Shown: positions 11,025-20,854, counted from the stretch's first letter. The stretch is DNA of 64,000 nt from Marinobacterium profundum (GCF_001528745.1 NZ_BCNS01000109.1:16041-80040); one strand, 5' to 3'. Program-made: numbers and translations. The notes: generated by a model from the sequence alone, not told the origin.

Positions 11025-14000
11025 TTAGCCGCCGGCCTGAGCCAGGTCGAAGAGCTCGCGCATGGCGACGGTAAAGATTGCACTGTCATTGCCACTGCTG
11101 GCACGCAGCTCGCTGAGCATCTGCTGCCAGCGACCCAGCAAGGGCGCCTGGCGCTCGAGCCAATCGTCAATCAGGGCTGTGGTATCGTCGTTTTCGGCAC
11201 CTTCTTCGAGCACATTCACCGTCAGTACCCGCATCTGGGTGTTGAGGTCTTCGCGCAGGCCGTCACGCGCCATGGACTGCCAGTGGTTGCCAACTTCAAT
11301 CGCCCGCACCTGCTGATCAAACCAGTGCAGCTCAAGCCGCTGGGCCAGATCGAAGTAGACCGATGCCACCCGCTCCAGCGCCTGACCGGTTTGTGCCGCC
11401 GCCTCCATTACACCCAAGAGCGCATAGAGGCTATCCGCCGAGGCCACCTTGGCTGCGAGGGATTCAGGTACGCCGGCGTCCACCAGGGCACTGCTGCGCT
11501 GCTGCCAGTCGTTCAGCGGTTCACCCTGAAGACGCTGCGCGATAGTCGGGCTGATCGCACGAATACCCGGCTGGTAGCGCTCGACCGTGGCCGCCACTTC
11601 CAGGGTGCCGCGCTGCTTGAGCAGGAACCAGTAGCTGGCCCGGCGCACCAGACGCATCAGGTCCAGCATCATGTCCTGCTGCAACTGCGCCGGCACCTTG
11701 TTGTCCAGGGCTTCGATCTCGCGCCACAAAGGTTCGATATCGTATAGCTCGCGGGCAATCACGTAGGCCGCGGCAATAGCCGCCTGGTCGCGTCCGCTGG
11801 CCTGCTGCAGATGCTGCATGAAGGTGATGCCCATGTGATTGACCAGCGCATTGGCAATCTGGGTGGCAATGATTTCCGAGCGCAGGCGATGATTCTGTAC
11901 CTGTTCAGGGAAACGCTGCACCAGCTGATCCGGGAAGGCCGTAGTGATCGCCCGGGACAAAAACGGATCTTCGGTAATCCAGGAGCCGGTGAGCTTTTCC
12001 TTCAGCTCAGCCTTGGTATAGGAAATCAGTACCGACAGCTCCGGCCGGGTCAGCCCCAGCTGCTGCGCCTTGCGCTCCTGCAGTACTTCGTCGGAGGGAA
12101 TAAACTCCAGCGAGCGTACCAGCCGGCCCGACGCCTCCAGCCGGTGAATCAGGCGGATATAGTCATCCAGCGAACTGCGCGAATGCGTTTTCGCAATACT
12201 GATGGCCAGTGTCTGACTGTAGTTGTTCTTCAACACCAGGCGGGCGATTTCGTCGGTCATTTCGCGCAGCATGGCGTTGCGCTGCTTGACCGTCATGTCG
12301 CCGTTGGCCACAACTTCATTGAGCAGAATCTTGATATTGACCTCGTGGTCGGAGCAATCCACACCACCGGCATTGTCAATAAAGTCGGTGTTGGATGCGC
12401 CGCCGTGCAGGGCATATTCGATACGTCCGTGCTGCGTGAAGCCCAGGTTACCGCCCTCGCCCAGCACCCGGCAACGCAGTTGCTTGCCGTCGATACGCAA
12501 CGAGTCGTTAGCCTTGTCGCCAACATCAGCGTGGCTCTCGTGACTGGCCTTGACGTAGGTACCAATGCCACCGTTCCAGATCAGATCAACCTGGGCACGC
12601 AGCAGGGCCGACAACAGATCAGTCGGTGCCAGGCGATCAGCCGTGATATCAAAGCGTTGCTTCATTTCAGGGCTGATATCAATCCACTTGGCGCTGCGCA
12701 GGAAGAGGCCACCGCCGGTGGAAATCAGGCTGCGGTCGTAATCATCCCAGCTCGAACGGGGCAGTACAAAGAGCCGCTCGCGCTCAGCGTAGCTGCTGGC
12801 AGGATCGGGTTGCGGGTCGATAAAAATATGCAGATGGTTAAAGGCTGCAACCAGGCGAGTATGGCGCGACATCAGCATGCCGTTGCCGAACACATCGCCT
12901 GCCATGTCGCCGATGGCCACCACGGTAAATTCCTGGGTCTGGGTATCCAGGCCCAGCTCACGGAAATGCAGTTTGACCGACTCCCAGGCGCCCCGCGCCG
13001 TGATGCCCATCTTCTTGTGGTCGTAGCCCTGGCTGCCGCCGGATGCGAAGGCATCGCCGAGCCAGAAACCGTATTCTTCGGCGATTTCATTGGCGATATC
13101 GGAGAAGGTCGCGGTGCCCTTGTCCGCCGCCACCACCAGATAAGGGTCATCTTCATCGTGGCGCACCAGCCCCTTGGGCGGCACCAGATCAGCTCCCACC
13201 AGGTTATCGGTCACATCCAGCAATGCACGAATAAAGATCTGGTAGCAGGCAATACCCTCGGCCTGGATCTCATCGCGGTTGCCATTCACCGGCAGTGCCT
13301 TGGGCACAAAGCCGCCTTTGGCACCGACAGGGACGATAACGGCGTTCTTGACTTGCTGAGCCTTCACCAGACCCAGCACTTCTGTACGGTAATCCTCGCG
13401 CCTGTCGGACCAGCGCAGGCCGCCGCGCGCAACCTTGCCGCCGCGCAGATGCACACCCTCAACGCGGGCCGAGTAAACGAACACCTCGAACATGGGTCTT
13501 GGCAACGGAATATCGGCGATGCCGTGGGGATTAAGTTTGAAGGCGAAATAATCCTTCAGCTCGCCATCGTCACCAGGCTGATAGTAGTTAGTACGCAAAG
13601 TAGCCTGAATCAGCTCCAGAAAACGGCGCAGAATCTTGTCATCGTTAAGGTTATCGACCTTGTCGAGTCCTTCGATGATGCTGGCGGCAATTCGCTCGGT
13701 CAGGGCCTGCACCTTGCGGCTGTTCTGACGGCCCGGCTCAAAACGCGCCTTGAACAACGCCACCAGCAGGCGGGTCAGATACAGGTGCCGTCCCAACGCC
13801 TCTGCGATATAGGGCTGGCTAAAACCAAAACGGATCTGCTGATTGTAACGGGCATAGGCTCGCAACATGGCGACTTCGCGCCACGACAGGTTAGCGCCTA
13901 TCACCAGACGGTTAAATTCGTCGTTCTCGGCTCGCCCCGCCCAGACACTGGAAAAGGCATCCTGGAAGTTCTGCTTCACGTCTTCCAGTACCACCGGCTC

Positions 14001-15863
14001 AGTGCTGTCGTAGCGCAGGGTGAAATCGTGAATCCAGAAGCGCGCGCCATCGCGGCGCTTGACCTTGTAGGGGTGCTCGCCCACCACCCGCATGCCGAGT
14101 TTTTCGAGCACCGGGATAACGTCGGACAGAATCAGTGGCTGTTGTGGATGAAACAGTTTAAAGCGCAAGACTTCGCGACTCTGCTCCAGCACACGGTAAA
14201 AACTCAGGTTGATAATACGGGTTTCATCCAGCTGCTCAATGCGCTGGATATCGTAGACCGCACTGCTGGGAGTGAAATCCTCCCGGTAGGCGGATGGAAA
14301 AGCATTGCGATAGTGATTGATCAGCTGATTGCCACGCTCTTCACCGGCGCTCTCGACCAGGGCTGCGTGCAGATCTTCGCTCCAGGCTTTGGATATTTCG
14401 ATGATCTCGGCTTCGACAGCCTGAGGGTCAAACTCCAGCGTCGTATCAGCGTCAACCTGAAGCACGAAATGCACCCGTGCCAGCAGAGATTCACTAAAAC
14501 GGGTAGTGAACTCGCAGTCGCGGGCACCGAAATGTTCGGTCAGGCGTTGCTGCACCTGCAGGCGCAGGGCCGTGGTGTACAGATCCCGCGGCACAAAATA
14601 GAGACAGCTGACAAACTTGGAGCAACTGTCCCGGCGAATCAGCAGTTTGACCTTACGGCGTTCCTGCAGATTGAAAATCCCCATGGCCATGTCGAAGAGT
14701 TCATCGTCATTGGCCAGAAACAGCTCATCACGGGGTAATTCTGCGATGATCTGCACCAATGCCTTGCCACTGTGGCCCTTGGGGTCAAAACCGGCCCGCG
14801 CCAATGCCTTTTGCGTGCGACGGCGCAGCAGCGGTACCTGCAATGGCGGCTCAACGTAGACAGGCGAGGTCCAAAGACCATAAAAACGATGCTCTCCGCA
14901 AACAACACCCTCGGCGTCGTAACGCTTGAGAACCACCAAATCCTGATGTGCCGGACGGTGGACACGGGAACGCACGGCATCCTTGGCAAAGGTCAGCGGA
15001 TCGGTGCAGAGCATGAAATCCCGCTCTTCAGCGCGCAGATCACTGCCGCTGCGGCTGCGCCCGCTCTGGGCGTGCAGCTTCAGGGTGCCCAGCTCGCTGC
15101 CCTCAACCCGAGTCACCCCAAAGGCATCTCCGGTACCGCTGAAGGCCAGCTCGTCGTACCCCAGAAAGGTAAAGCGGTCGTTCAGCATCCAGTCGCAGAA
15201 GGCCGCGGCTTCCGTTACACAATCCGCAGCTGCACCGGCTTTGGGCGTGCGAAGTGCATCCCGCAGGCTTTCGAGACGCGTTCGCATAGCCGGAAAATCC
15301 GCCACCGAGGCCCGCACTTCGCCCAGCACTTCGCTCAACTGAGCCTGCAGTGACTTGAGCTCGTCCGCCGCACTGTGACGATCGACTTCCAGATAGATCA
15401 GGGCTTCGCGCAGGGCCCCCTCGGTGCCGGTTGCAACCAGCCCGGTGACACTGCCGCTGCTGTCGCGAGACAGATCCAGCACCGAACTGTGCACCACATG
15501 AATCGCCATTTCACGGCGATTCAACTCCATGCGCAGAGAGTCCACCAGGAAAGGCATATTGGGATGAATAATTTGAATGACGGTGTGACTGCAGTGCCAG
15601 CCGTGCTGCTCGAGATCGGGATTGAACACCCGCAGCCGCGGTTCATGGGCTTCGCTTTCGTAAAGAAACTGAAAACAGGACAAGGTTGCACCATAAAGAT
15701 TGTCAAGTCGGCGCTCGGCCAGCTCATCATAAGGTGAAACCCGATAGTAGGCCGCGGCAAAGGCGCCCACCTGGGCAACCGTGTCAGACGCCAAACGGCT
15801 TTCGAACAGTTCACCCAGCTGCGTCAGCAGCCGCTTCTTATTATCGCTTCGTTGCTCGGACAT
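11025..15863 (-). CDS. gdhB: NAD-specific glutamate dehydrogenase, 180-kDa class
   Basis: At 1612 residues this is a full-length large GDH of the kind known from Pseudomonas and Streptomyces, which oxidatively deaminates glutamate to 2-oxoglutarate with NAD. The N-terminal third holds the ACT-like regulatory segments (HVVHSSVLDLSRD, and ELPRDELFLAND near 380). The catalytic core lies in the second half: GGLRWSDRREDYRTEVLGL, KNAVIVPVGAKGGFVPK, then the nucleotide-binding region VVAIGDMAGDVFGNGML and EGGNLGFTQHGRIEYAL. The long C-terminal helical domain is complete. The gene is monocistronic with its own terminator. It would supply carbon to the TCA cycle from glutamate, including that released by the glutaminase at 51874. 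Confidence 0.95.
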   Translation of the reverse strand: MSEQRSDNKKRLLTQLGELFESRLASDTVAQVGAFAAAYYRVSPYDELAERRLDNLYGATLSCFQFLYESEAHEPRLRVFNPDLEQHGWHCSHTVIQIIHPNMPFLVDSLRMELNRREMAIHVVHSSVLDLSRDSSGSVTGLVATGTEGALREALIYLEVDRHSAADELKSLQAQLSEVLGEVRASVADFPAMRTRLESLRDALRTPKAGAAADCVTEAAAFCDWMLNDRFTFLGYDELAFSGTGDAFGVTRVEGSELGTLKLHAQSGRSRSGSDLRAEERDFMLCTDPLTFAKDAVRSRVHRPAHQDLVVLKRYDAEGVVCGEHRFYGLWTSPVYVEPPLQVPLLRRRTQKALARAGFDPKGHSGKALVQIIAELPRDELFLANDDELFDMAMGIFNLQERRKVKLLIRRDSCSKFVSCLYFVPRDLYTTALRLQVQQRLTEHFGARDCEFTTRFSESLLARVHFVLQVDADTTLEFDPQAVEAEIIEISKAWSEDLHAALVESAGEERGNQLINHYRNAFPSAYREDFTPSSAVYDIQRIEQLDETRIINLSFYRVLEQSREVLRFKLFHPQQPLILSDVIPVLEKLGMRVVGEHPYKVKRRDGARFWIHDFTLRYDSTEPVVLEDVKQNFQDAFSSVWAGRAENDEFNRLVIGANLSWREVAMLRAYARYNQQIRFGFSQPYIAEALGRHLYLTRLLVALFKARFEPGRQNSRKVQALTERIAASIIEGLDKVDNLNDDKILRRFLELIQATLRTNYYQPGDDGELKDYFAFKLNPHGIADIPLPRPMFEVFVYSARVEGVHLRGGKVARGGLRWSDRREDYRTEVLGLVKAQQVKNAVIVPVGAKGGFVPKALPVNGNRDEIQAEGIACYQIFIRALLDVTDNLVGADLVPPKGLVRHDEDDPYLVVAADKGTATFSDIANEIAEEYGFWLGDAFASGGSQGYDHKKMGITARGAWESVKLHFRELGLDTQTQEFTVVAIGDMAGDVFGNGMLMSRHTRLVAAFNHLHIFIDPQPDPASSYAERERLFVLPRSSWDDYDRSLISTGGGLFLRSAKWIDISPEMKQRFDITADRLAPTDLLSALLRAQVDLIWNGGIGTYVKASHESHADVGDKANDSLRIDGKQLRCRVLGEGGNLGFTQHGRIEYALHGGASNTDFIDNAGGVDCSDHEVNIKILLNEVVANGDMTVKQRNAMLREMTDEIARLVLKNNYSQTLAISIAKTHSRSSLDDYIRLIHRLEASGRLVRSLEFIPSDEVLQERKAQQLGLTRPELSVLISYTKAELKEKLTGSWITEDPFLSRAITTAFPDQLVQRFPEQVQNHRLRSEIIATQIANALVNHMGITFMQHLQQASGRDQAAIAAAYVIARELYDIEPLWREIEALDNKVPAQLQQDMMLDLMRLVRRASYWFLLKQRGTLEVAATVERYQPGIRAISPTIAQRLQGEPLNDWQQRSSALVDAGVPESLAAKVASADSLYALLGVMEAAAQTGQALERVASVYFDLAQRLELHWFDQQVRAIEVGNHWQSMARDGLREDLNTQMRVLTVNVLEEGAENDDTTALIDDWLERQAPLLGRWQQMLSELRASSGNDSAIFTVAMRELFDLAQAGG

Positions 15864-16158
15864 CGAATCCTTTAACCCCTTGTTGCTCAGACAGTGCCGA
15901 AATCAACCGCAGTGCACAGAACGCGAGTGTGGGCATCCACGGCTAACCTGATGGAATTCAGATTCCATCAACTCTAGGCGTTATCGGAGAAAAAAGATTG
16001 TCAAAGGCTGGGTTTTCTTTGCGAAAACGTACGTTATTAACTTGGTTTAATGCATGCAGCAGGAATCTTGCATCATTGGCTTTCGCTGCAACCAGGGCCC
16101 AGTGCGAACACCGCCTCCAGCCAAGGAAGTCCAGCACGCACAAGCGCCTGCCCCACTC
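15864..16158. other. Non-coding spacer upstream of NAD-GDH
   Basis: Together with the transposase relic that follows, this forms a 468-bp gap between NAD-GDH and the 3D-domain gene. It should contain the GDH promoter next to 15864. No ORF here has a ribosome-binding site or a recognisable product. Confidence 0.5.
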
Positions 16159-16233
16159 TTCAAGGATACAGAGGTGTTTTATAACCGGGTGCGGCTGTAC
16201 CGCTGCAATGATTACATGAGTCCATGTGAACTT
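16159..16233 (+). pseudogene. Relic of an IS3-family transposase C-terminus
   Basis: The plus-strand reading FKDTEVFYNRVRLYRC followed by NDYMSPCEL closely follows the well-known end of IS3-family OrfB integrases (EVFYNRxRxH...LGYMSPxEFE). Nothing upstream continues the rve domain in frame, so only about 25 codons survive. The relic implies an old insertion and deletion in the NAD-GDH upstream region. It rests on recognising one motif by eye. Confidence 0.55.
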
Positions 16234-16331
16234 TGCATCAGCACTACGAACAGCGTTTTGGGAAGGTATCCGGCAAACTGGCGCCAGATCAGACAGAATA
16301 AAACTGGAAGAAATAAAACAGCTGCAGCAAA

Positions 16332-16862
16332 TCAGGAGTCCTGATTTTCCCAACGGATCACAACGGGTCTTTTGCCCCAGGCCAGCGCTGCATCTTCATC
16401 CACACCCATGTAGATATCGATCTTGCGGGCCCAGCGGCGATGCATCTTGTCGAGCACCTTATAGCGCCCTGGGAGGCCTTCTATTTCAACTTCGGTACCA
16501 GGTTCAAGGCCCATACCCAGCAGATCGCGGGAAACAGCAATCGCCTTGAGACCCGGCTTGAGCTTATGACCCCAGGCACCAATATTAGCCTTGCCCTGGG
16601 TCTGATCTGGCAGCGAATTGTACGCGGTTGCAGTAACCTTGAGTTTTACCTTCGCACTTGCGGCGCCCTGCAGTGAGTCGAGCGCCAGCGTGCGGATCCT
16701 GCCGGTGCTTTTGGCCTGCGCCTTGACCTGGGTCGCCGTTGAGCCGGAAAGCTTTTCTGTAGCCCAGCCGACATTGGCGCTGGACAGGAACACCAGAGGC
16801 ATGGCCAGCAGCACCGTTATCAGCGGGCGCACCAGGCGCTTTCGAAGGTTGTTCAGCATCAT
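16332..16862 (-). CDS. Exported 3D-domain (double-psi beta-barrel) protein
   Basis: This 176-residue protein has a signal peptide (basic start, hydrophobic 13-34, AWATEK-like cleavage near VGWATEK) and a C-terminal 3D domain: KVTATAYNSLPDQTQGKANIGAWG, read here as VTATAYNSLPD and GKANIGAWG, IAVSRDLLGMGLEPGTEVEI, and VLDKMHRRWARKIDIYMG with the spaced Asp residues that name the family. Related proteins (MltA C-terminal domain, YuiC) are muralytic or cell-wall associated. Here there is no MltA catalytic N-terminal domain, so a small periplasmic wall-related role is likely. It is transcribed away from the pqiA-like gene. Confidence 0.8.
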   Translation of the reverse strand: MMLNNLRKRLVRPLITVLLAMPLVFLSSANVGWATEKLSGSTATQVKAQAKSTGRIRTLALDSLQGAASAKVKLKVTATAYNSLPDQTQGKANIGAWGHKLKPGLKAIAVSRDLLGMGLEPGTEVEIEGLPGRYKVLDKMHRRWARKIDIYMGVDEDAALAWGKRPVVIRWENQDS

Positions 16863-17009
16863 AAAAAGTACGTTAATTCACATAATTGCACGCAGTGTGC
16901 CAGATAACAGTATCAGCGCCTAGCCTGCTTTCGCGTCTATTAATAATTCTCATTTAGATTCTGTCTGCGTCTGGATACAAGATGGCCAAACCGGTTACCT
17001 GAGACTCTT

Positions 17010-17594
17010 ATGACGCCTGACAAATCCGGGGGCAGCGCCAGTCCCGTTCCGGTATCATGCCCAGATCCAATAGCGACAGGAATGGATGTGTCTATGCCAC
17101 CCTCAACTGGCCCCGCCCTTACACCTCGCAGGGCCTCGCAACTACGGCTGCTGCTGGCGCTTACCGCCACCCTGCTGCTGGTAGGCCTCAGCGCACCCAT
17201 GCTGACCATCGAACAGTTCCTGCTTATCAAGAGCAGTTTTTCGGTACTTTCCGGCACCTGGCAGTTACTGCTGCAGGGCCAGTATCTGCTGTTCCTGCTC
17301 ATCGCAGCGTTCAGCATAGTACTGCCGATACTCAAGCTGCTGGTGCTGCTTCGCCTCACCGATGCGGCGATACAGCACGACAGCCGGCTGCCACGCTACC
17401 TGAAACTGATGCATGACTACGGCCGCTGGTCGATGCTTGATGTATTCGTGGTGGCGGTACTGGTGGTGACGGTCAAGCTCGGCGCCATCGCCCAGGTACA
17501 AATTCATTACGGCCTCTATGCCTTTTGCGCCGCCATTCTGCTAACCCTTTTTATCACTGCACGCATCAGCCGCCTCAAGCCCGACAACGGCTGA
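17010..17594 (+). CDS. Paraquat-inducible protein A-like membrane protein
   Basis: The product has four hydrophobic segments (about 46-68, 88-115, 141-160, 168-186 of 194) and the PqiA-type features LSAPMLTIEQFLLIKSSFSVLSG, read as SAPMLTIEQFLLIKSSFSVL, and SMLDVFVVAVLVV. It is about half the size of full PqiA, corresponding to a single PqiA domain, and lacks the N-terminal zinc-ribbon cysteines. PqiA-type proteins partner with MCE-domain PqiB in envelope lipid traffic, but no MCE gene is adjacent. The start is uncertain: ATGs at 17010, 17082 and 17094 are in frame, and the extra N-terminal residues look non-conserved. Confidence 0.8.
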   Translation: MTPDKSGGSASPVPVSCPDPIATGMDVSMPPSTGPALTPRRASQLRLLLALTATLLLVGLSAPMLTIEQFLLIKSSFSVLSGTWQLLLQGQYLLFLLIAAFSIVLPILKLLVLLRLTDAAIQHDSRLPRYLKLMHDYGRWSMLDVFVVAVLVVTVKLGAIAQVQIHYGLYAFCAAILLTLFITARISRLKPDNG

Positions 17595-17615
17595 GATCTG
17601 GTTGCATCACCCGGC

Positions 17616-20198
17616 ATGCCCTACTCCATGACTGTACTACCCATAGACGAGATACTGCCTGCTCTGAAACAGGCACTGACCCTGCATACCGAAGCCGTGC
17701 TTGAAGCCCCACCCGGCGCCGGCAAAACCACGCGAGTACCGCTGGCTCTGCTGCACGAGCCCTGGCTGGCGGGGCAGAAGATTCTCATGCTCGAACCCAG
17801 ACGCCTGGCCGCCCGGGCCGCCGCCGAGCGCATGGCCCAGACTCTGGGCGAAAAGGTTGGCCAGACGCTGGGGTATCGCATTCGCTTTGATACCCGCGTG
17901 GGCCCCAACACCCGCATTGAGGTAGTAACCGAGGGCATTCTGACCCGCATGCTGCAGTCCGACCCCTCGCTTGAGGGTGTCGGCCTGGTGATATTCGATG
18001 AGTTTCATGAACGCAGCCTGGATGCAGACCTCGGTCTTGCCCTGACGCTGCAGGGCCGAGCACTGCTGCGCGACGACAACCCGCTGCGCCTCCTGCTGAT
18101 GTCCGCCACCCTCAATGGCGATGCCAGCGCCCGCCTGCTGGGCGGCGCACCGCTGATTCGCAGTGAGGGCCGCAGCTGGCCGGTCAACATCCACTACGGC
18201 GCAGGCGCCCAACCGGGCGAGCGCATCGAGCCGCGCGTTGCTGCCACAGTAATGGAGGCACTGCGCGAAGAGAGCGGCAGCGTATTGGTATTTCTTCCCG
18301 GACAACGGGAAATTCGCGAAACCCATCGCCTGCTGCGCGACCAGCTGCATTCGCTGGGCTCAGGTAGTGATAGCATCCTGTTGAGCCCGCTGTACGGGGA
18401 CCTCAGTCTGGACGCCCAGCGCAGCGCCATAGCTCCGGCAGCACCGGGCCAGCGCAAGGTAGTACTGGCGACCGCCATTGCCGAAACCAGCCTGACTATC
18501 GAGGGCGTGCGGGTTGTGGTCGACAGCGGCCTGAGCCGCCAGGCCGTATTCGACCCGGCCACCGGCATGTCACGCCTGCAGACCCGCCGCCTGTCACGGG
18601 CCTCCAGCGTGCAACGCGCCGGGCGCGCCGGGCGTACTGAGCCCGGCCTCTGCTACCGCCTCTGGTCCGAAAGCCAGCAACAGGCACTCAGCCCCCACAG
18701 CGAACCGGAGATACGCCAGGCGGATCTGGCGCCGCTAGCGCTGCAACTTTTGCAATGGGGCATCACCGACCCGAACGAACTGGACTGGCTCGATGCACCG
18801 GCACCGGGGCCTTACCAGCAGGCACTGGAACTGCTGCAGCGCCTGGGTGGCACGCTGCACGAAGGCCCGCGCTGGAGCCTGACGCCCCACGGCGAGCGCA
18901 TGGCGCAGCTGCCGGCCCATCCACGTCTGGCGCATATGCTGCTGGAAGGCTGCCGACTCGGCCTGCTGGAGCTGGCCTGCGATCTCGCCGCGCTGCTGTC
19001 CGACCGCGATCCACTGGGGCGTGCCCAGGCCGACATTGCCCTGCGTCTTGCCTGGCTGCACGGCGATATCAAACGCCAACCCCAGGAGCGCGCCCAGTGG
19101 CAACGCCTGCGCCAGCAGGTCGATCAGTTCCGCACCCTGTGCCGCAAGCTTGATGTACTCCCACAGAGTGCGAACAAAATATCTCCAGACAATGCCATTG
19201 CCGTGCTGATCGCCTGCGCCTATCCCGACCGCATTGCCGTGCGCCGCCAGCCCCAGGGACTGGATTACCAGCTCAGCAACGGACGCAGCGCCCGCATGAA
19301 CCCGGACGACCCTCTGCGCAATGCGCCCTGGCTGGCAACAGCCCAGCTGAGCGGGCGCAGCGGTGACAGCGTAGATCGCATCCAGCTTGCCGCCGCCCTG
19401 GACCCTGTGCTGTTTGACGGCCCCCTGGCCGCCCTCGTAGAGACCCGCGACCAGGTTCACTGGCAGGACAGTGAAAACCGCCTCATAGCCGAGCGCCAGC
19501 AGAAAATAGGCAACCTGGTTCTGGCCCGTGAACCTCTTAATCGCATTGAACCCGGGGCCCGGGCGGCCGCACTCTGCGCCCTGATCCGCAAGCGCGGCCT
19601 CGGGCTACTGCCCTGGACCCAGAACCTGCAGCGCTGGCGCACCCGCGTCACCTTTGTACGGCGCCAGGCACTGCTGCAGAACACCAATGCAGGCAGCGAT
19701 GCCGCCTCAGACACCGCCTCCTGGCCCGACCTGTCCGATCAGGCCCTGTTGGACACGCTCGAGACCTGGCTGCTGCCCTGGCTCGACCGGGTCAGCCATA
19801 TCAATCATTTTGCCGCCCTGGATCTGAGTACCATCCTGCACAACCTTCTGCCCTGGCCGCTGCCGCAGCAACTCGACAGGCTGGCGCCGGAGCACTATCA
19901 ATTGCCCTCCGGCAATCGCGCACGCATCGACTACGAGCAGGATCCGCCGGTGCTGGCGGTCAAACTGCAGGAGCTGTTCGGCTGCTCACAGACGCCGCGT
20001 ATCGGCCGGGTCGCTCTGAAATTGCACCTGCTCTCACCGGCACAGCGCCCACTGCAGGTCACCCAGGATCTGGTGAGTTTCTGGAACAACAGTTACCGCG
20101 ACGTACAAAAGGATATGAAGGGACGCTACCCCAAGCACCACTGGCCGGACGACCCCATGGCCGCCACGCCAGGCACGGGTATAAAACGCCGCAAATGA
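17616..20198 (+). CDS. hrpB: DEAH-box ATP-dependent helicase HrpB
   Basis: The 860-residue product has Walker A APPGAGKTT (31-39), PRRLAARAAAERMA, DEFH (128-131) in VIFDEFHERSLDADL, SATLNG, and RAGRAGRTEPG, then helicase-associated HA2 and the long HrpB-specific C-terminal region. HrpB is a DExH helicase of largely unknown role, linked in some bacteria to mRNA processing. A second in-frame ATG at 17628 (MTVLPIDEIL) could be the true start. The gene follows the pqiA-like gene by 21 bp in the same direction, so co-transcription is likely. Confidence 0.94.
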   Translation: MPYSMTVLPIDEILPALKQALTLHTEAVLEAPPGAGKTTRVPLALLHEPWLAGQKILMLEPRRLAARAAAERMAQTLGEKVGQTLGYRIRFDTRVGPNTRIEVVTEGILTRMLQSDPSLEGVGLVIFDEFHERSLDADLGLALTLQGRALLRDDNPLRLLLMSATLNGDASARLLGGAPLIRSEGRSWPVNIHYGAGAQPGERIEPRVAATVMEALREESGSVLVFLPGQREIRETHRLLRDQLHSLGSGSDSILLSPLYGDLSLDAQRSAIAPAAPGQRKVVLATAIAETSLTIEGVRVVVDSGLSRQAVFDPATGMSRLQTRRLSRASSVQRAGRAGRTEPGLCYRLWSESQQQALSPHSEPEIRQADLAPLALQLLQWGITDPNELDWLDAPAPGPYQQALELLQRLGGTLHEGPRWSLTPHGERMAQLPAHPRLAHMLLEGCRLGLLELACDLAALLSDRDPLGRAQADIALRLAWLHGDIKRQPQERAQWQRLRQQVDQFRTLCRKLDVLPQSANKISPDNAIAVLIACAYPDRIAVRRQPQGLDYQLSNGRSARMNPDDPLRNAPWLATAQLSGRSGDSVDRIQLAAALDPVLFDGPLAALVETRDQVHWQDSENRLIAERQQKIGNLVLAREPLNRIEPGARAAALCALIRKRGLGLLPWTQNLQRWRTRVTFVRRQALLQNTNAGSDAASDTASWPDLSDQALLDTLETWLLPWLDRVSHINHFAALDLSTILHNLLPWPLPQQLDRLAPEHYQLPSGNRARIDYEQDPPVLAVKLQELFGCSQTPRIGRVALKLHLLSPAQRPLQVTQDLVSFWNNSYRDVQKDMKGRYPKHHWPDDPMAATPGTGIKRRK

Positions 20199-20206
20199 CG
20201 CTTCGG

Positions 20207-20235
20207 CCTGCCAGCTATGACACTAAGCTGGCAGG
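20207..20235 (+). terminator. Hairpin after hrpB
   Basis: CCTGCCAGCT (20207-20216) and AGCTGGCAGG (20226-20235) form a perfect 10-bp stem with a nine-base loop 9 bases after the hrpB stop. No T tract follows, so it may stabilise the mRNA or pause polymerase rather than terminate by itself. Confidence 0.5.
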
Positions 20236-20274
20236 ACAGTAAATGACGGGATGGACTGCAAGGTGACGACTTCA

Positions 20275-20766
20275 ATGACATCAATCGAGACTTCACCTCA
20301 GACAAAGAGCGAACCTGCTACCCTCGGCGCTCCCGGTGCACGCCTTGCGCTCTACCTGCCCACCCCACCACTGATTCCGGCCTCCGAGTCCTGTGAAACA
20401 GACCTCGACATACCGGGCCTTATTCAGCACAACGGCAACCACTGGCGCAAGATTCTTAGCATACTGGCCAAGCTCGCCACACCAGCGGATCGGCGCTGGC
20501 AGGACTATCGGGATATTGAACTGCTGCAACGCAACGAGATTATAAGTTTTGCCGACCACCTTCTGTCCAATGCCGACTGGCACCTGGTCGCCGGCAAGGC
20601 CAGCTGGCAGCGCCTGGGATTTGAACCGAGCAACTTCAGCCCACTGGACGATGAAGGGCGGGTTCTGGTGCGCGACAATGTGCTGCTTACACCCTACCCC
20701 GATTACCGACAGTTCCCCAACCGAATGGTAGAGCAGGTACGCCGGCTCGTGAAAGCTGAAAGCTGA
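20275..20766 (+). CDS. Conserved-looking hypothetical protein ending in a heptamer repeat
   Basis: About 163 residues from ATG 20275, which has AAGGTGAC 9 bases upstream; an in-frame ATG at 20251 is the alternative. It has no signal peptide or membrane segment. The centre (DIPGLIQHNGNHWRKIL, LAKLATPADRRWQDYRDIELLQ) and the end (LLTPYPDYRQFPNRMVEQVRRL) look like a folded cytosolic protein, but I do not recognise the family. The last codons and the stop lie inside a tandem GAAAGCT repeat (20751-20790), so slippage would change the C-terminus. Confidence 0.65.
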   Translation: MTSIETSPQTKSEPATLGAPGARLALYLPTPPLIPASESCETDLDIPGLIQHNGNHWRKILSILAKLATPADRRWQDYRDIELLQRNEIISFADHLLSNADWHLVAGKASWQRLGFEPSNFSPLDDEGRVLVRDNVLLTPYPDYRQFPNRMVEQVRRLVKAES

Positions 20767-20790
20767 AAGCTGAAAGCTGAAAGCTGAAAC
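20751..20790 (+). repeat. Heptanucleotide tandem repeat (GAAAGCT)5 over a stop codon
   Basis: Five perfect GAAAGCT units (20751-20785) and a partial sixth start in the last coding codons of the hypothetical gene and include its TGA at 20764-20766. A unit of seven shifts the frame by one base per copy gained or lost, although each frame of this repeat soon meets a TGA in one register. A similar heptamer array occurs at 54134. Confidence 0.85.
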
Positions 20791-20854
20791 AAAGATAACG
20801 GTATAAAATCGGAATACAAACGATAGATTGCGCTCAGCTATTCAAGCAGAAAAC

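Noticed and set aside
11811..14738. 975-codon open frame on the plus strand
   Set aside because: It lies wholly antisense to NAD-GDH, has no recognisable domain or ribosome-binding site, and is explained by the codon bias of the real gene.
15958..16353. 131-codon minus-strand ORF
   Set aside because: No domain and no ribosome-binding site; the opposite strand carries the IS3 relic, which better explains the sequence.
20751..20790. CRISPR-like array
   Set aside because: Seven-base units without spacers; a simple tandem repeat.
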